This document shows, in pieces, positions 1 to 10,303 of a DNA stretch of 64,000 nucleotides. The translations under genes were made by a program, and so were the position numbers. The first letter of the stretch is position 1. Every line of letters begins with the position of its first letter. This DNA comes from Rhabditophanes sp. KR3021 (Eukaryota; Nematoda; Chromadorea; Rhabditida; Alloionematidae), in assembly GCA_963281155.1 (NCBI GenBank), contig CAUJLY010000003.1, positions 5,828,001-5,892,000 on the forward strand, given 5' to 3'. A model generated the notes under the pieces. That model was given only the letters and a program-made list of their open reading frames with translations. It had not been told where the DNA came from and did no database searches.

Positions 1-508
1 GACAAAGTTTCATGGTAAAAGCTTGCGAGACCGTTAATTATATCTAAATTTTTGTAATAATTTAATAAAAAGCTTTAATTCTTCTTCACTTAATTTTACT
101 CAAACAAAAAATATTGCTTCTTCCATAACAAAAGGCATAAATAACAATAATTATGTTCTATTCCTATCGAGATGTTAATATTACTTTGTTTGTAACTTAA
201 TAAGCTTTTTTGGCTTCAATAAATATATATGGTGATAAGTGAATAACTTTAAGTACACTGAAATTAAGGGTAAAAAGTGGTCAAATTGTGCGTATGAGAT
301 CATGATGAGATAAACGTTTATAGAACGCCACTTCGAGAATTGCTATAAGATGTAAATACTAGGTAATGCTAGCAATTTTAGTAGCGGATAAATTATTTGA
401 ATAACTGAAGAGATGGTAGATAACTGCCCCAACGCACCAATTAAAGGGTTTAAGGATTTTTTAATTGAAAAATGTAATATTCTATCTTAAGTATAAAAAT
501 AAACTCAC
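1..508 (-). other. Intronic sequence of the PP2C gene; no exon seen
   Basis: The GTGAGT donor at 508 starts an intron. I found no PP2C-like coding segment between here and position 1, so the intron is probably longer than 500 bp, unlike the roughly 40 bp introns elsewhere. A truncated gene is the alternative. Confidence 0.5.
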
Positions 509-1097
509 CATTGTGGCCATCATAGACACTGAAAAAAGACATGGTGTTTCCTTTTTTGACTAAATCAAGAGATGGAATTGCACTCATCTTATCTTCCATT
601 TTAGGTCTCTTGTTTTTGCAAACAGCGTAGCAATATTCCCATTGGTCCCAGGCTTCGGGCATTTCTGGTGGTGCAATTTCACCTTTGTCGACTTTAATCA
701 AGTACTCCTGGATGTACTTCAAAACTTGAGGGCAAAAATAGGTTCCGTCGATTCCATTATAAACAGTTTCAATAAATTCCACTTCCTCCTCTAACTTAAG
801 TTGAGTCTTGTAATTCTCAATATAGTGATGAGCTAAGCAAATCGACAGATGGTATGGAATTCCCCTATAAAGGTATATGAAAAAGTAATGATAAACAAAA
901 ACCTACTTTGTCATCAATTGCTCACACGCAATCCAAATCCCATCTCCTTTGGCATCATGTGCGGGCGTTTGAATGAAAGGTGGTCTGTAACGTATCATTG
1001 GCCTAGCTTGCGGAGTATTGGGTACATCATACGCATCCACACCACCTTTAACACTTTTTAAAATAGCTTCTCTAAAAGCGAGCTGCGAGTTATTCAT
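509..1097 (-). CDS. PP2C-family Ser/Thr phosphatase, N-terminal part (3' end outside window)
   Basis: Two exons (1097-907 and 864-509) join in frame across a 42 bp GTAGGT...TATAG intron to give 182 residues. The second exon ends at a GTGAGT donor inside the PP2C metal-binding motif (VYDGHNG). An upstream KRPKMEDKM segment matches PP2C motif 1 (RxxMED). The roughly 130-residue extension before the catalytic core (with IPYHLSICLAHHYIENYK) recalls the PPM1E/PPM1F/FEM-2 group, which dephosphorylates phospho-Ser/Thr with Mn/Mg. That subgroup placement is an inference. The motif reads DGHNG rather than the usual DGHGG. The other catalytic motifs lie in exons left of the window. The start codon is the first ATG of the open frame. 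Confidence 0.8.
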
Positions 1098-2836
1098 CTG
1101 AAACTACAAGTTGATGTCATTAGTATATTGATTTGATAAAAAATAATGGATGTAATAAATAAATGTTCATAGTGCTGTTAGGGTATGGTAATGAATTGAA
1201 CAAACATGGTATAGACAAAATGCAATACTAAGGTGGGCAACACAATAGTAGCTCCAACTTGAAAGGAATGATGAATATTTATCGATAATATCTAATAATA
1301 TAAACAACCACCGCCACCTTTAAAATCTAAAATCACTTTGCGGTAACGTTTCCTTTTAATACCTGCTTAATATGCAATTTAATACACTCTTTCACACACT
1401 CTCTTCTATCCTAATAAATTCTAAAAAGAACTTTCTAGCTTCTTTAACAAAAATTGAGTTTATAGGCACGATGAACAAATTATAAAATGAATTGGTGTGT
1501 GGGGTGGTGTATATGATATATACATATTTAACTATTGATTTTAATAAACAAAAAAAGGCAAAGCTCTTATCCGTCTTAAAAAGTCATCGTCCACCTGTCT
1601 TCTCCTTATAAATGTTTTAAATGATCGGTTGCATGAAGTGTGATGTAATAAAGTAAGGGAATAAAAGTTAGTCAAAGTAGTAAAAGTTATTAAATATAAA
1701 CATCTAAGATTATTATACAATCACGTCAAAAGTATAGATACGGTTGTACCAATTTATACTTAAGTTGAGCATACGTATGATTGCTTTAAACGTAAAAGAC
1801 TAATAGACAGCCTGAATAGAGCTTTTTCATTTGTGTTAAAGATTGGTTCAATTGATAGGGTAATCTATGATATCAGCAATAAATGCAAAAAAATAATAAA
1901 AACCAAATAACTTAATCAAAAATAATTATTATGTAAAAATTAAAAATCTAGCATATAGGCCAACCCAAGACCTTTCAGTTGGGACCACAATTAGCATTTT
2001 ATGTGATTCGAAACAAAAATCTAATATTAATTAGGTAATTCAACAATAAAAGTCCAAGTTTCTACAGTTCATATTTTCCCCAAACTAACGAATTGTCAGT
2101 AAAAGGTCAATTAGTATAAGTTTATGATGCATCAAATCATCTAATCTTGAATACACTGGAATGAGCTTGAATAGGGCTATCTATCAGCCTTCTAATTGTT
2201 TTGAAAGTATTGTTTATGCATAGTGATAAGGGGTTTAAAAATATCAACGTTTTAAATTTTATTTGAATTTATAAAAACCCAATTTTAGTTCATTTGAGAG
2301 ACTTGATTTGGATATATGATGGACTTTTAATTTTTAATCAAGTCATGAGGTTAAACTCAACAACGTTACACTTATTGCTTTTATTCATAGATTATTCCAA
2401 CCAATGATCCTATCTTAATTACATTGGAAACAGCTTGACTCGAGCTATATAACAGTCTTTTAAGTTTAAAAAACATTATCTTTACTCAATTTACAGTGTT
2501 AGATTATGATCAGTTAAGATCATTTTCAGCAAACAACAATACAAAGATAGGTTCAAACAATTTATTACGTGAAATACTATATATAAAAATAGAGATTATT
2601 TAAAACATACTTTTACTTTTGTCCACGATTGCAACTGTATTCAATAAAATATCAACAGTCATATCTTTAAACGTTTTTAAATATTAAGATCTTTTTAAAA
2701 GGTATCAGGCAAAACTTAACAAGAAAGATAAACAAACAATTCAAAAAGTTTATTAAAATATCGCAGTTGCTAATGTTGTTTATGTTTCATGGAGTTTATA
2801 GTTTATCATCATACAATTTCTTTGGAGCTTTTGTAG
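1098..2836. other. AT-rich intergenic DNA
   Basis: I see no supported coding exon, RNA gene or repeat copy. It presumably holds the promoter of the PP2C gene at its left end. Confidence 0.6.
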
Positions 2837-3545
2837 CTATTTCAGTAAGTCTCTTGTCCCCAATTCAACGATTAACCAGGTCGCAGGCTTGTTTACAAGA
2901 ATACTTTCTTCAGAATCCTTATTAATACTGCGAGAGTCTTGAAATAGTAGATACAATTTTCCTACAAGTTCATCCGACAAAACACTTGGGGTGATAGGGT
3001 ATCTATTTTGATTACCGGATCCTTACCTAGCAATCCAACAAAGAAATGCTTTTGAATATGGCCGATCCCATTACAATGTTCCAACATAGAACATACTAGG
3101 CAGGTAATTTCTTTGCGAAAACAGAGTTTTCTTAGATGAAGTTTAGCAAAAATGGCTGATAAGATCGATTCAACGTGAGCTCCAAACTCTTGTCCAGGTA
3201 ATTAAAACATTTGATTACTATAGTTTGAATCTCGGTCTTGTGATCCTTTGCCGCATTAAGTATTTCTATAAGAGCGTCTACAGCGTTAGAATAGTCCCTT
3301 ATTGGGCATAGTTTTGGGTTTCGGTCTTGGCAGGACAGGAATTGCCTAAAATATCGGTACTGCACATTAAAATCTTCATCAGTGATGATTCTAGCGAAGG
3401 GGGCCTAGACTTATTTTAAGCATTCCAAGCATATCAAATGGCTCCTTAACCATATCTATTATGTGAATGAGTGCTTTTTTGCCTTCAGTTGCTTTTGAGT
3501 TTTACTCGGTGTGCTTAAAATTAAATCAAACTTTTCACCAATTAT
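2837..3545 (-). pseudogene. Decayed helical-repeat-like protein gene, several frameshifts
   Basis: Four successive minus-strand reading frames carry protein-like sequence in a consistent order but are joined only by frameshifts and stops. They include IIIGEKFDLILSTPSK, then ALIHIIDMVKEPFDML, then FARIITDEDFNVQYRYFRQF with ALIEILNAAKDH, then AHVESILSAIFAKLHLRK with EITCLVCSMLEHCNG, then YPITPSVLSDELVGKLYLLF. The shifts fall near 3455, 3405, 3183 and 3000, and the last frame ends at a TAG at 2837. The leucine-rich amphipathic segments suggest HEAT/ARM-like helices, but I do not recognise the family. The gaps between frames are too short to be introns, so this is most likely a pseudogene. No intact paralogue is in the window. 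Confidence 0.5.
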
Positions 3546-3964
3546 AATTGCTTAAAATAAACAGTGAGTTGATAACAATCAGAACATCGATTTTGACGAA
3601 TCAAAATATGCATAATACGCCAAAGAACTTAAGACTAAATGTGGAGCCTAACATGCGAAATAAATGCTTATTTAACCGATAACATGTATAAATACATCAC
3701 AACACAATAATTAACAAATGGGTATAAGAAATGCAAACAGTTGAATGCATTTAAGAGAACAGGTGCGGGATGTAGGAGATATTATTGGTAGGGGATGCTT
3801 TTAAATTCGTTATAACAAAAATATCTTTTATTTTTATATTATTTTATTTACATGATTTAATAAATGAAGAAATAATAAACACGTGTAATATCATTATTTA
3901 TTGAAAATTAAATACAAGAAAGGCTCACAAATATGGTAAGTTATTGTTAGTTGCTCCCAACCAT
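3546..3964. other. Intergenic DNA and APC2 3' UTR
   Basis: AT-rich sequence. The right part is the APC2 3' UTR with an AATAAA (minus strand) near 3900. Nothing else was seen. Confidence 0.5.
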
Positions 3965-6276
3965 TCATTCATCTTCTTCACCCTTTTCTACGATATAATA
4001 CATGCCATTCTCAACTGATAACAAATTTTGCTTGACTTTTCGTTGAAGCAACATGTTGACATGGTCGATTGTTGGTCCACGTTTACTAGGAGATGTAAAC
4101 ATCTTGTAAATTTGAAGTAATCTCTCTGGCTTGAGTCCTTCTGGATTAGTTTTCTAAAAAAGATATTAATAACCTGAAAGCATCTACTTACAATCATATT
4201 CTTTGTGTAATTCCAGTATTGTTCAAGACTATCTATTATCTTTGTGTCGTAAGTTCCTCCTTCTTCATCGTCGGACTCAACATCTTGATTGTCCAGCTAA
4301 AATAGAGATTAGCATGATTAATAAAAGATAATTAGAAAACTTACATGTTTCTGGACTCTTTCCATATTAACCTTACTCTCAGATATAGCAAATCCATCTC
4401 CCTCATCAAATTCAGTTGGTGTCAAAAAGCCTAGAGTAACCCAAAACTCACAAGCCTTCTTCATAGTTATTCTGTCCATTTCAAGCGAAGTAGCCAGATC
4501 ATCTGTAGTATATTCATGATGTCGGCAAAAGAATAATATCACGGAAGCTTGATAAATTGTTGCAGTAATTTCACAGGTAATTCCCCGTAAAGTCACATCA
4601 AAAACAACATGGCCATAAGAAGGGTAAAATTTGAGAGTTCGTTGACGCCGAACTTTTTCATACTGCATTTTATAAATATCACAAGAATACGCTAAGGGTT
4701 CCGGAACTTTGAATTCTTCAAATTCAATCTTAGGCCAGAAATGATATGACAAGATACGACATTCTACGATATATTTGAGTTTGGATGAGCAGTAAACTTG
4801 ATCGTCAATTTCTTTTGAGTCTCGCATATCTTTCAGCATTACTTCACAGTTTTGAAGCTCACCATCTGTGAAGCGTCTTTTCAAAATGTTAAGATACTTT
4901 ATCTCACTCTCGATAGCTCCATTCTCTGCTTGAATCAACCTTTCAGACAACAATTGTCTATACTCCTTGACAAACAAATCCTTACTTCCATAGATTGAAA
5001 CCAGCATATTGAAGAGATCTGCAGACTGTCTAAAGAATCTACTATCGCCAGGGGGGGCATCTGGAGGATCCGGATTCCAATCACGCCATTGCTTAATTGT
5101 TGCTTCTTCGACCGATGGCAAGAATTCATCATTTAGAACTGATATATCTTCTTCATCAACTATCAAGCCGGTATTTGCACTTAGTTTGTTTTTCCAGCCA
5201 GTTTGATGGTCAGTCATTAGATAGCTCACTATACTACGGACAGTGTCTTGCCTTCCTTTGATGTAATCCTTGATGATTTTACAAATTTTGTGCATCATTA
5301 CACAAGTATTATCCAGGATTTTCATTGACTCAACGCAGGAGGCATAAACTCTGAGAATATCATCTGTTGCTATGCCTATATGCAAAAGATTAGCCTTAAT
5401 CTCCTCTGTAATGATGTTCGAAACTTTCTCTCTAGCAGATAATCCAAATTGTGACATAAATCTTCCGAGGGTTCGAAAAGTGGCTCCTGTTTTTGGGTAG
5501 AGGACAATGGCATCAAACATCGAGTCGGCGATGTTGTTTAAAACGTACATTTCACACCTTAATTTGTAGGCATCCTCGATTTCAATGCTGTTCTCCAGCT
5601 TAAGATCATTCAGCCATCTAAATACCGGCCCAGTTTTTCTTTTGAGCTGTCCAATTAAATTCGGCTTTACCAGACTAATCTTCTTTTCTTCATTTGACAT
5701 CAAGATAAATGAATCAACGTTTTGCATTATGACTTTCCCAATGAGATAACCCATTCCAAAAGTGTTTCTATTTCCAAAACCATGGAAGAACTTCAAAGTC
5801 AGGTTGTAGATAGACAGAAACTTCTTCTGCTCTGGTCCACTATAAGTTTTCTTTGTGACGTTCCTGGCATAGAAAGATAAAGTCAGAATCTTTTCTACAA
5901 TAGAGTTTAAAATGCCCGAGCAGGGATACGATTGCAAAGTCGTCCCCATCATTTTCATTAATTTTTCCTTAGCATTGGAAACTTTAGGCACCTTGGCTGC
6001 ACAAACATCTACAACATAGCACATAGCATCGATCAGTACAAGCATTCTTTCCACTAAGCTAAGTGCATCCTCCCCACCGATCGAATGTAGGTAATTAGCT
6101 ACTTTTTCAGACAAAAGTTCCGAATTAGCACATTTAATGATAGCAACAGCTTCTTTAGTGCTGATATTTTCGTGAACGCCAAATAGATGGATATAGAAGT
6201 TGAATAGCTCCGTAGTGCAGAAGTCTTGTGGGCGAAAGTCCACAAAATCATCGGATATATCCATAGGTTCTTCCAT
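3965..6276 (-). CDS. ANAPC2: Anaphase-promoting complex subunit 2 (cullin-like)
   Basis: Three exons (6276-4345, 4296-4192, 4153-3965) with 48 and 38 bp introns give 741 residues, close to the length of other animal APC2 proteins. The long first exon carries the cullin-type helical region and, around residues 420-520, the cullin-homology segment including KEYRQLLSERLI and LKRRFTDGELQNCEVMLKDM. The last two exons encode the APC2 C-terminal winged-helix domain (SLEQYWNYTKNMI, LLQIYKMFTSP, LLQRKVKQNLLSVENGMYYI), ending in an acidic tail and a TGA. In the APC/C, APC2 pairs with the RING subunit APC11 to ubiquitylate cyclins and securin at mitotic exit. An AATAAA lies about 70 bases downstream. 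Recognition is secure. Confidence 0.93.
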
Positions 6277-6527
6277 TTTTAAAGAATTAATAAAATGATT
6301 ACTTAGTTGCGTTCATATGGTGTGCATTTGGGTGCGTTTTGCTTTTTTGTTCTTGCTGAGACAAGTTGTATAGATAGTGGGAAAATTGAACATAGGTTTC
6401 TTAGCATTTGTCATGATTGGCATGGATTAGTTATTGCATTAAGGGGACATTGGTATGAATATCCACACTATTTGGGATTCTATAAAATTTTCGAATTTCT
6501 CATATAAAATAAATGTCTTTTATTACC

Positions 6528-6623
6528 TAACTTCGCCAGAATCACATAAAGGAATCCTTCGCGCAGCTGTATTGTTTCAAGGAAATTAATTGCAGAAATG
6601 GCAGCTTTCCCGTCATGCTTCTG
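6528..6623 (-). other. Candidate isolated coding exon, unrecognised
   Basis: A minus-strand open stretch reads KHDGKAAISAINFLETIQLR followed by EGFLYVILAKL. It is preceded by GTGACAG and followed by a GTAATA donor-like site. A downstream TATAG acceptor would continue it in phase for 11 more codons to a stop near 6450. I could not find a convincing upstream exon. It may be a remnant of a gene or chance coding-like sequence just upstream of APC2. Confidence 0.25.
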
Positions 6624-7050
6624 TCACCACAAAATCTATCTAATCAATTTAATATCTTGGAAATGTTAACCAAATTTAATATGCACAATAAAATTAATTC
6701 CTTATCTTTGCTCATTCTTTTGTTAAATTTTAAATCTATATTGGTCTTTTTAATTGTACCTAAGTTAATTAAAGTGACTAAATACTGAATATTAATTACA
6801 TTTATGAGCTATCACCATCAATCAAATCATCATTCACTTTTTTTGCGACGTACATTCTTATCTCATTTAACTTGAGTAAAATATGATAGTATGGAGCTGC
6901 TAATTTGCATTTGACACCTCTGTATTAAGTATCTTCATTTTTCTCATTATTAACTTATACACGTGCATGTATTTAGTATATGGGAGCTTGTTGTCAGTTG
7001 TAATTGTTTGTGCTAATATCTGCCAGGTCTTCTTCGTCTGTAACATTTTT
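6624..7050. other. AT-rich intergenic DNA
   Basis: No supported gene was seen. Confidence 0.5.
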
Positions 7051-7334
7051 TCCGTGAAAAATTTAAATGCCTCCCCTGCCCAGCAGAAAAGAGATATCAA
7101 AGATTTTTTTGATGATTTAGATATAAAAGACCGTGGCTTTCAAACTGCATTAACAGAATTTCTATAAAATACATATTGCTCCGAGGGCAGAGGTATAAAT
7201 GGTCCAAGATCTTGACTTTTCCCAGCCTTGCTCAGGAATGAGCCTTAAACTGTATTTCTAAAAAAACTGTTGCACCAGTTTGTAGAAGTCTCGAAAGGTG
7301 TATTCCTAATCTGTTTCAATATTATTTTCACTAG
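7051..7334 (+). repeat. Dispersed repeat, copy 1 (internally deleted)
   Basis: This stretch matches 39796-40303 closely and the reverse complement of 61388-61530. It begins near GTGAAAAATTTAAATGCCTC and ends near a CTAG. Relative to the second copy it lacks about 200 bases: 7270-7285 stands in place of 40046-40254. Its first part can be read in one frame as LNASPAQQKRDIK then DRGFQTALTEFL, and parts of that frame persist in the other copies. No terminal inverted repeats or target duplications were recognised. Confidence 0.8.
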
Positions 7335-9206
7335 ATGACACAATTCATTAAATAGATATTAAACAGTTGTTGCTTTTTGGACAAGGTTGCCTTACATTTT
7401 GTTACATCTTTTGAAGGCACATGTAATCAACTGCTTACAGAACACGTCGTAACTGAATGGGTGAAACCAAGCTAAATTAACAATTGGCAAAGTATGTCTC
7501 TAATAGGTTACAAACAAATTGATATATACCCCGTTTCCAAAACCCCGGTTCAAGCTAATTACCATATGCTTATCAGATAAAATTTATTATCTTACCTCGT
7601 TTATTTTTATTTATCATTTATCCTCTGTAATTGTCATTAGTTTCAGCGTTGCAAATATCAATCAAAATTTGAATATTAACTTCATTATGGGACATGAGTT
7701 TCAAAACAGATGTCAATCAACGTTATTAGCGTCTTAGTGGACAGACCTATTTTATTTTCTTCGCCAAATTGTGAATCGCTACTAACTTTTGTGATCCAAA
7801 AGCTAATCGTTGAATTAATGTTATTTATACAATCAACAAATGAGGCTTCTAGTAGTTATTGAGGAATTACTTTAAAAGAAAAACTTTCACACTAATGAGA
7901 GTAATGTGTTATAACCTGCTTTAGATTCCTAGGAGTAAAGATAGCAATTTTCGGACAAACTGTTTCTAATTAATTTACATATGTCAATCACATAAAATAT
8001 CTATACAATAAAATTTATTCCTTAAACTGTGTATATCCCTTCTATAAATATTTCAGTCTATACCTTCGTGTTATGATTAATATACTTTTATTTTTAATCT
8101 AATGGTATGTATAAATAACTTTTTTTAATATTTCATCATCACCAAAACAACAACCTCATGATTTTTGCCCAAAACAACAACACAATAATTTCAAAATCAC
8201 ATTCTTTATTCAAGACACCAAAAAAACAAATGAAACGACAAAACATGGCAGGAATCAAAAAATATTCTCCACCAAAGCAGCAAAAATCACTTACATCCAC
8301 TTTCTAACATATCATCCCCAAAAGGAAACAACAGGCTAATGAATGTTTATTATTTACAATTATTAAATTAAGCCCATCTTTTAAAATCAACAATATAACA
8401 AACAAAAAGACCAACATACAACAAAGTGTTCTTTTGTAAGTTTTTTTAAAAGAATGGTAACAGTAATAAAGGTTTTTTTGCAAATAATATAGGATACAAT
8501 TAACAAGTGAGCAAGAGATGATATAGTACAATAATGATAGTGAAGGTATTAACATACATTGCTTGGAGCAAATGTTTTTGTTGAGATTGTGGTTCAAGTG
8601 TAAAGGATTCAAATAATCCAAAAGAACAAAGAATGATAGGTGATAATAATTAATGGTGTGAAATAAATGATATAATATTCATATAATATATATTAATTGA
8701 TAAAGCCCTAATAATAAAGAAACAGGTACAAGATACGCGTGTTTGCAGGAGACTCTGTTTAAAGGAACAAAAGAAGTCATCAACGGAATTAATTTAATAG
8801 AATTAAAAGATTTGGGGAGGCAAAGGCAAAAGCCAGTCACCGATAACAAGGGTCGGGGAGTAAGTATATGGTAAAAAGTACAGATAACAACAAAAACGAT
8901 AACAACGGGCTAAATAGGATATTGAGGAAGAGAGAAGGAAATTGCAGTAAGCGGTCAACAAATGCTTCTATAAAAGGCAATTTTGTCTCAACTTCCTGAA
9001 TAAAATATTGCCAAGGTGGAAAGATTCCAAAAAATTCTCTGTCGAGAGAAGATAACAACTAAGAGAGACGAGAAAGATCCTCTTCAATAAAAGTAAAGTC
9101 AAAAATCCTGTACATGGTAGTGGGCGACCTCGGGGTAACAAATTGAGGCAGGCAAGGCACTACTTAATATATACAGGGCCATTCCATTGAAAGAGAGGTG
9201 TCTCCG
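7335..9206. other. AT-rich intergenic DNA
   Basis: Open frames here are short, AT-rich and of low complexity. A stretch at 7405-7510 (minus) reads LPIVNLAWFHPFSYDVFC before a stop, faintly like the end of a rhodopsin-type receptor, but it has no supporting exons. Confidence 0.5.
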
Positions 9207-10303
9207 TTAATAGGCAGAGAATTGTCTGATCACTTCCATGAGTTCACGTCGTTTTTGGTCAACTGAGAAGTCTGGGTAGGTGGCAGCAAAGTCAAATCCG
9301 TTTTCGAGGATGGTTTGGGTGTTGGGTGTGTTCGTGAAGAAACGTTCAGCGTATTCAAGCATGAATACTCCGGAATCTGCGGCATGCAGTTGTTGAGGCA
9401 TGCCGACTGGCAAGACTACTGAGTAGTTTAGGCCTTTAGGTTTGTCGAGGATGGTCAAATCCGGAACCGTATTCGTCTTTCCTTCCGAAGATTCTCTTTG
9501 AGATCTGTCAACAACGATTTTATGTTGAGCCTGAAATGTGTTCATTAGTTCCTATCGAGTTTGAAGAGTACTTACTTTAATGAAGTCAGCCAAAGTACCA
9601 GCATTATTAAAATGTTGGGGTTCGTTCTTCATGTCTGAGTCGAAGATAATAAAAGCAGCAGACAAGTTTTCCTCTTCTGCATTAGTACCTGCGAAAGTCA
9701 GCAGATAAGGCTGGCAGACTAAGATGAGAGACCAATGCCCGTTGTTGAAGATTGGGAACAGCAAGTAGTCAAAGTCGAACAGATCTATTCCCTCCAAACT
9801 GAGGGTCAGCTGCTTTAACTTGTATTCGTGATTCTGGATCTTAATTAGGTCACTGACTTCAGATCTTACAGAAATTTTGTCTTCGTCTTCTTCCCTGTCG
9901 TGATCTTGGTGTCCTTTCATGAAATACCACAAAGCAGATGGGAACACATGGACTCTCGAGGGAGATTCATCTAACAAATGGAAGACCAAGTGGTTCAAGA
10001 AGAAATCCACAACCGAATCATTCAAAAAGCCTTGGTCGTTGACCTTATCAATCTTTCTAATATCCTCTTCATACAAAGAAAACGAATAGAAGGGAAAGCG
10101 AACCTTAACAACAGCCTTCTTCTTCCCAACAAATTTCTTGCGACTTTTCTAAAATCATATGATCAATAAAGTTCTGGAACCTTATTTCAAGTATCACATA
10201 CCTTTATTGTTTTTAGCATAATGCCTTCACTCTCACCTCTTTTTATCCTCCTTTCAAAGGCAACACCGGCCCCTCCTTGAATCCTCTGAACAGCAGTTTC
10301 CAT
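9207..10303 (-). CDS. Ulp2/SENP6-like SUMO protease homologue with Cys-to-Ser active site
   Basis: Three exons (10303-10202, 10148-9576, 9530-9207; introns of 53 and 45 bp) encode 332 residues. After a basic N-terminus (KSRKKFVGKKKAVVK), the C48 peptidase fold starts with LNDSVVDFFLNHLVFHLL. It has the catalytic His in FNNGHWSL (residue 172) and Asp in IFDSD (204), then MPQQ followed by the nucleophile loop. In Ulp/SENP enzymes that loop reads DCGV; here it is DSGVFMLEYAERFF, with Ser278 encoded by TCC at 9372-9374. The spacing and flanking YAERFF-type helix fit the Ulp2/SENP6/SENP7 branch, which trims poly-SUMO chains in the nucleus. As written it is probably a pseudoenzyme or has greatly reduced activity. 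The open frame is otherwise undamaged. Confidence 0.85.

Noticed and set aside
6900..7167. Overlapping open frames on both strands near 7 kb
   Set aside because: They fall on repeat copy 1 and its flank, and the frame is broken in the other two copies.
7405..7510. Possible end of a rhodopsin-type receptor (HPFSY resembling NPxxY)
   Set aside because: Only about 35 codons, and no other transmembrane exons were found upstream.
8837..9058. 73-codon frame downstream of the Ulp2-like gene
   Set aside because: T-rich DNA gives a hydrophobic tail by chance. It could be the 3' UTR of the protease gene. No independent support.
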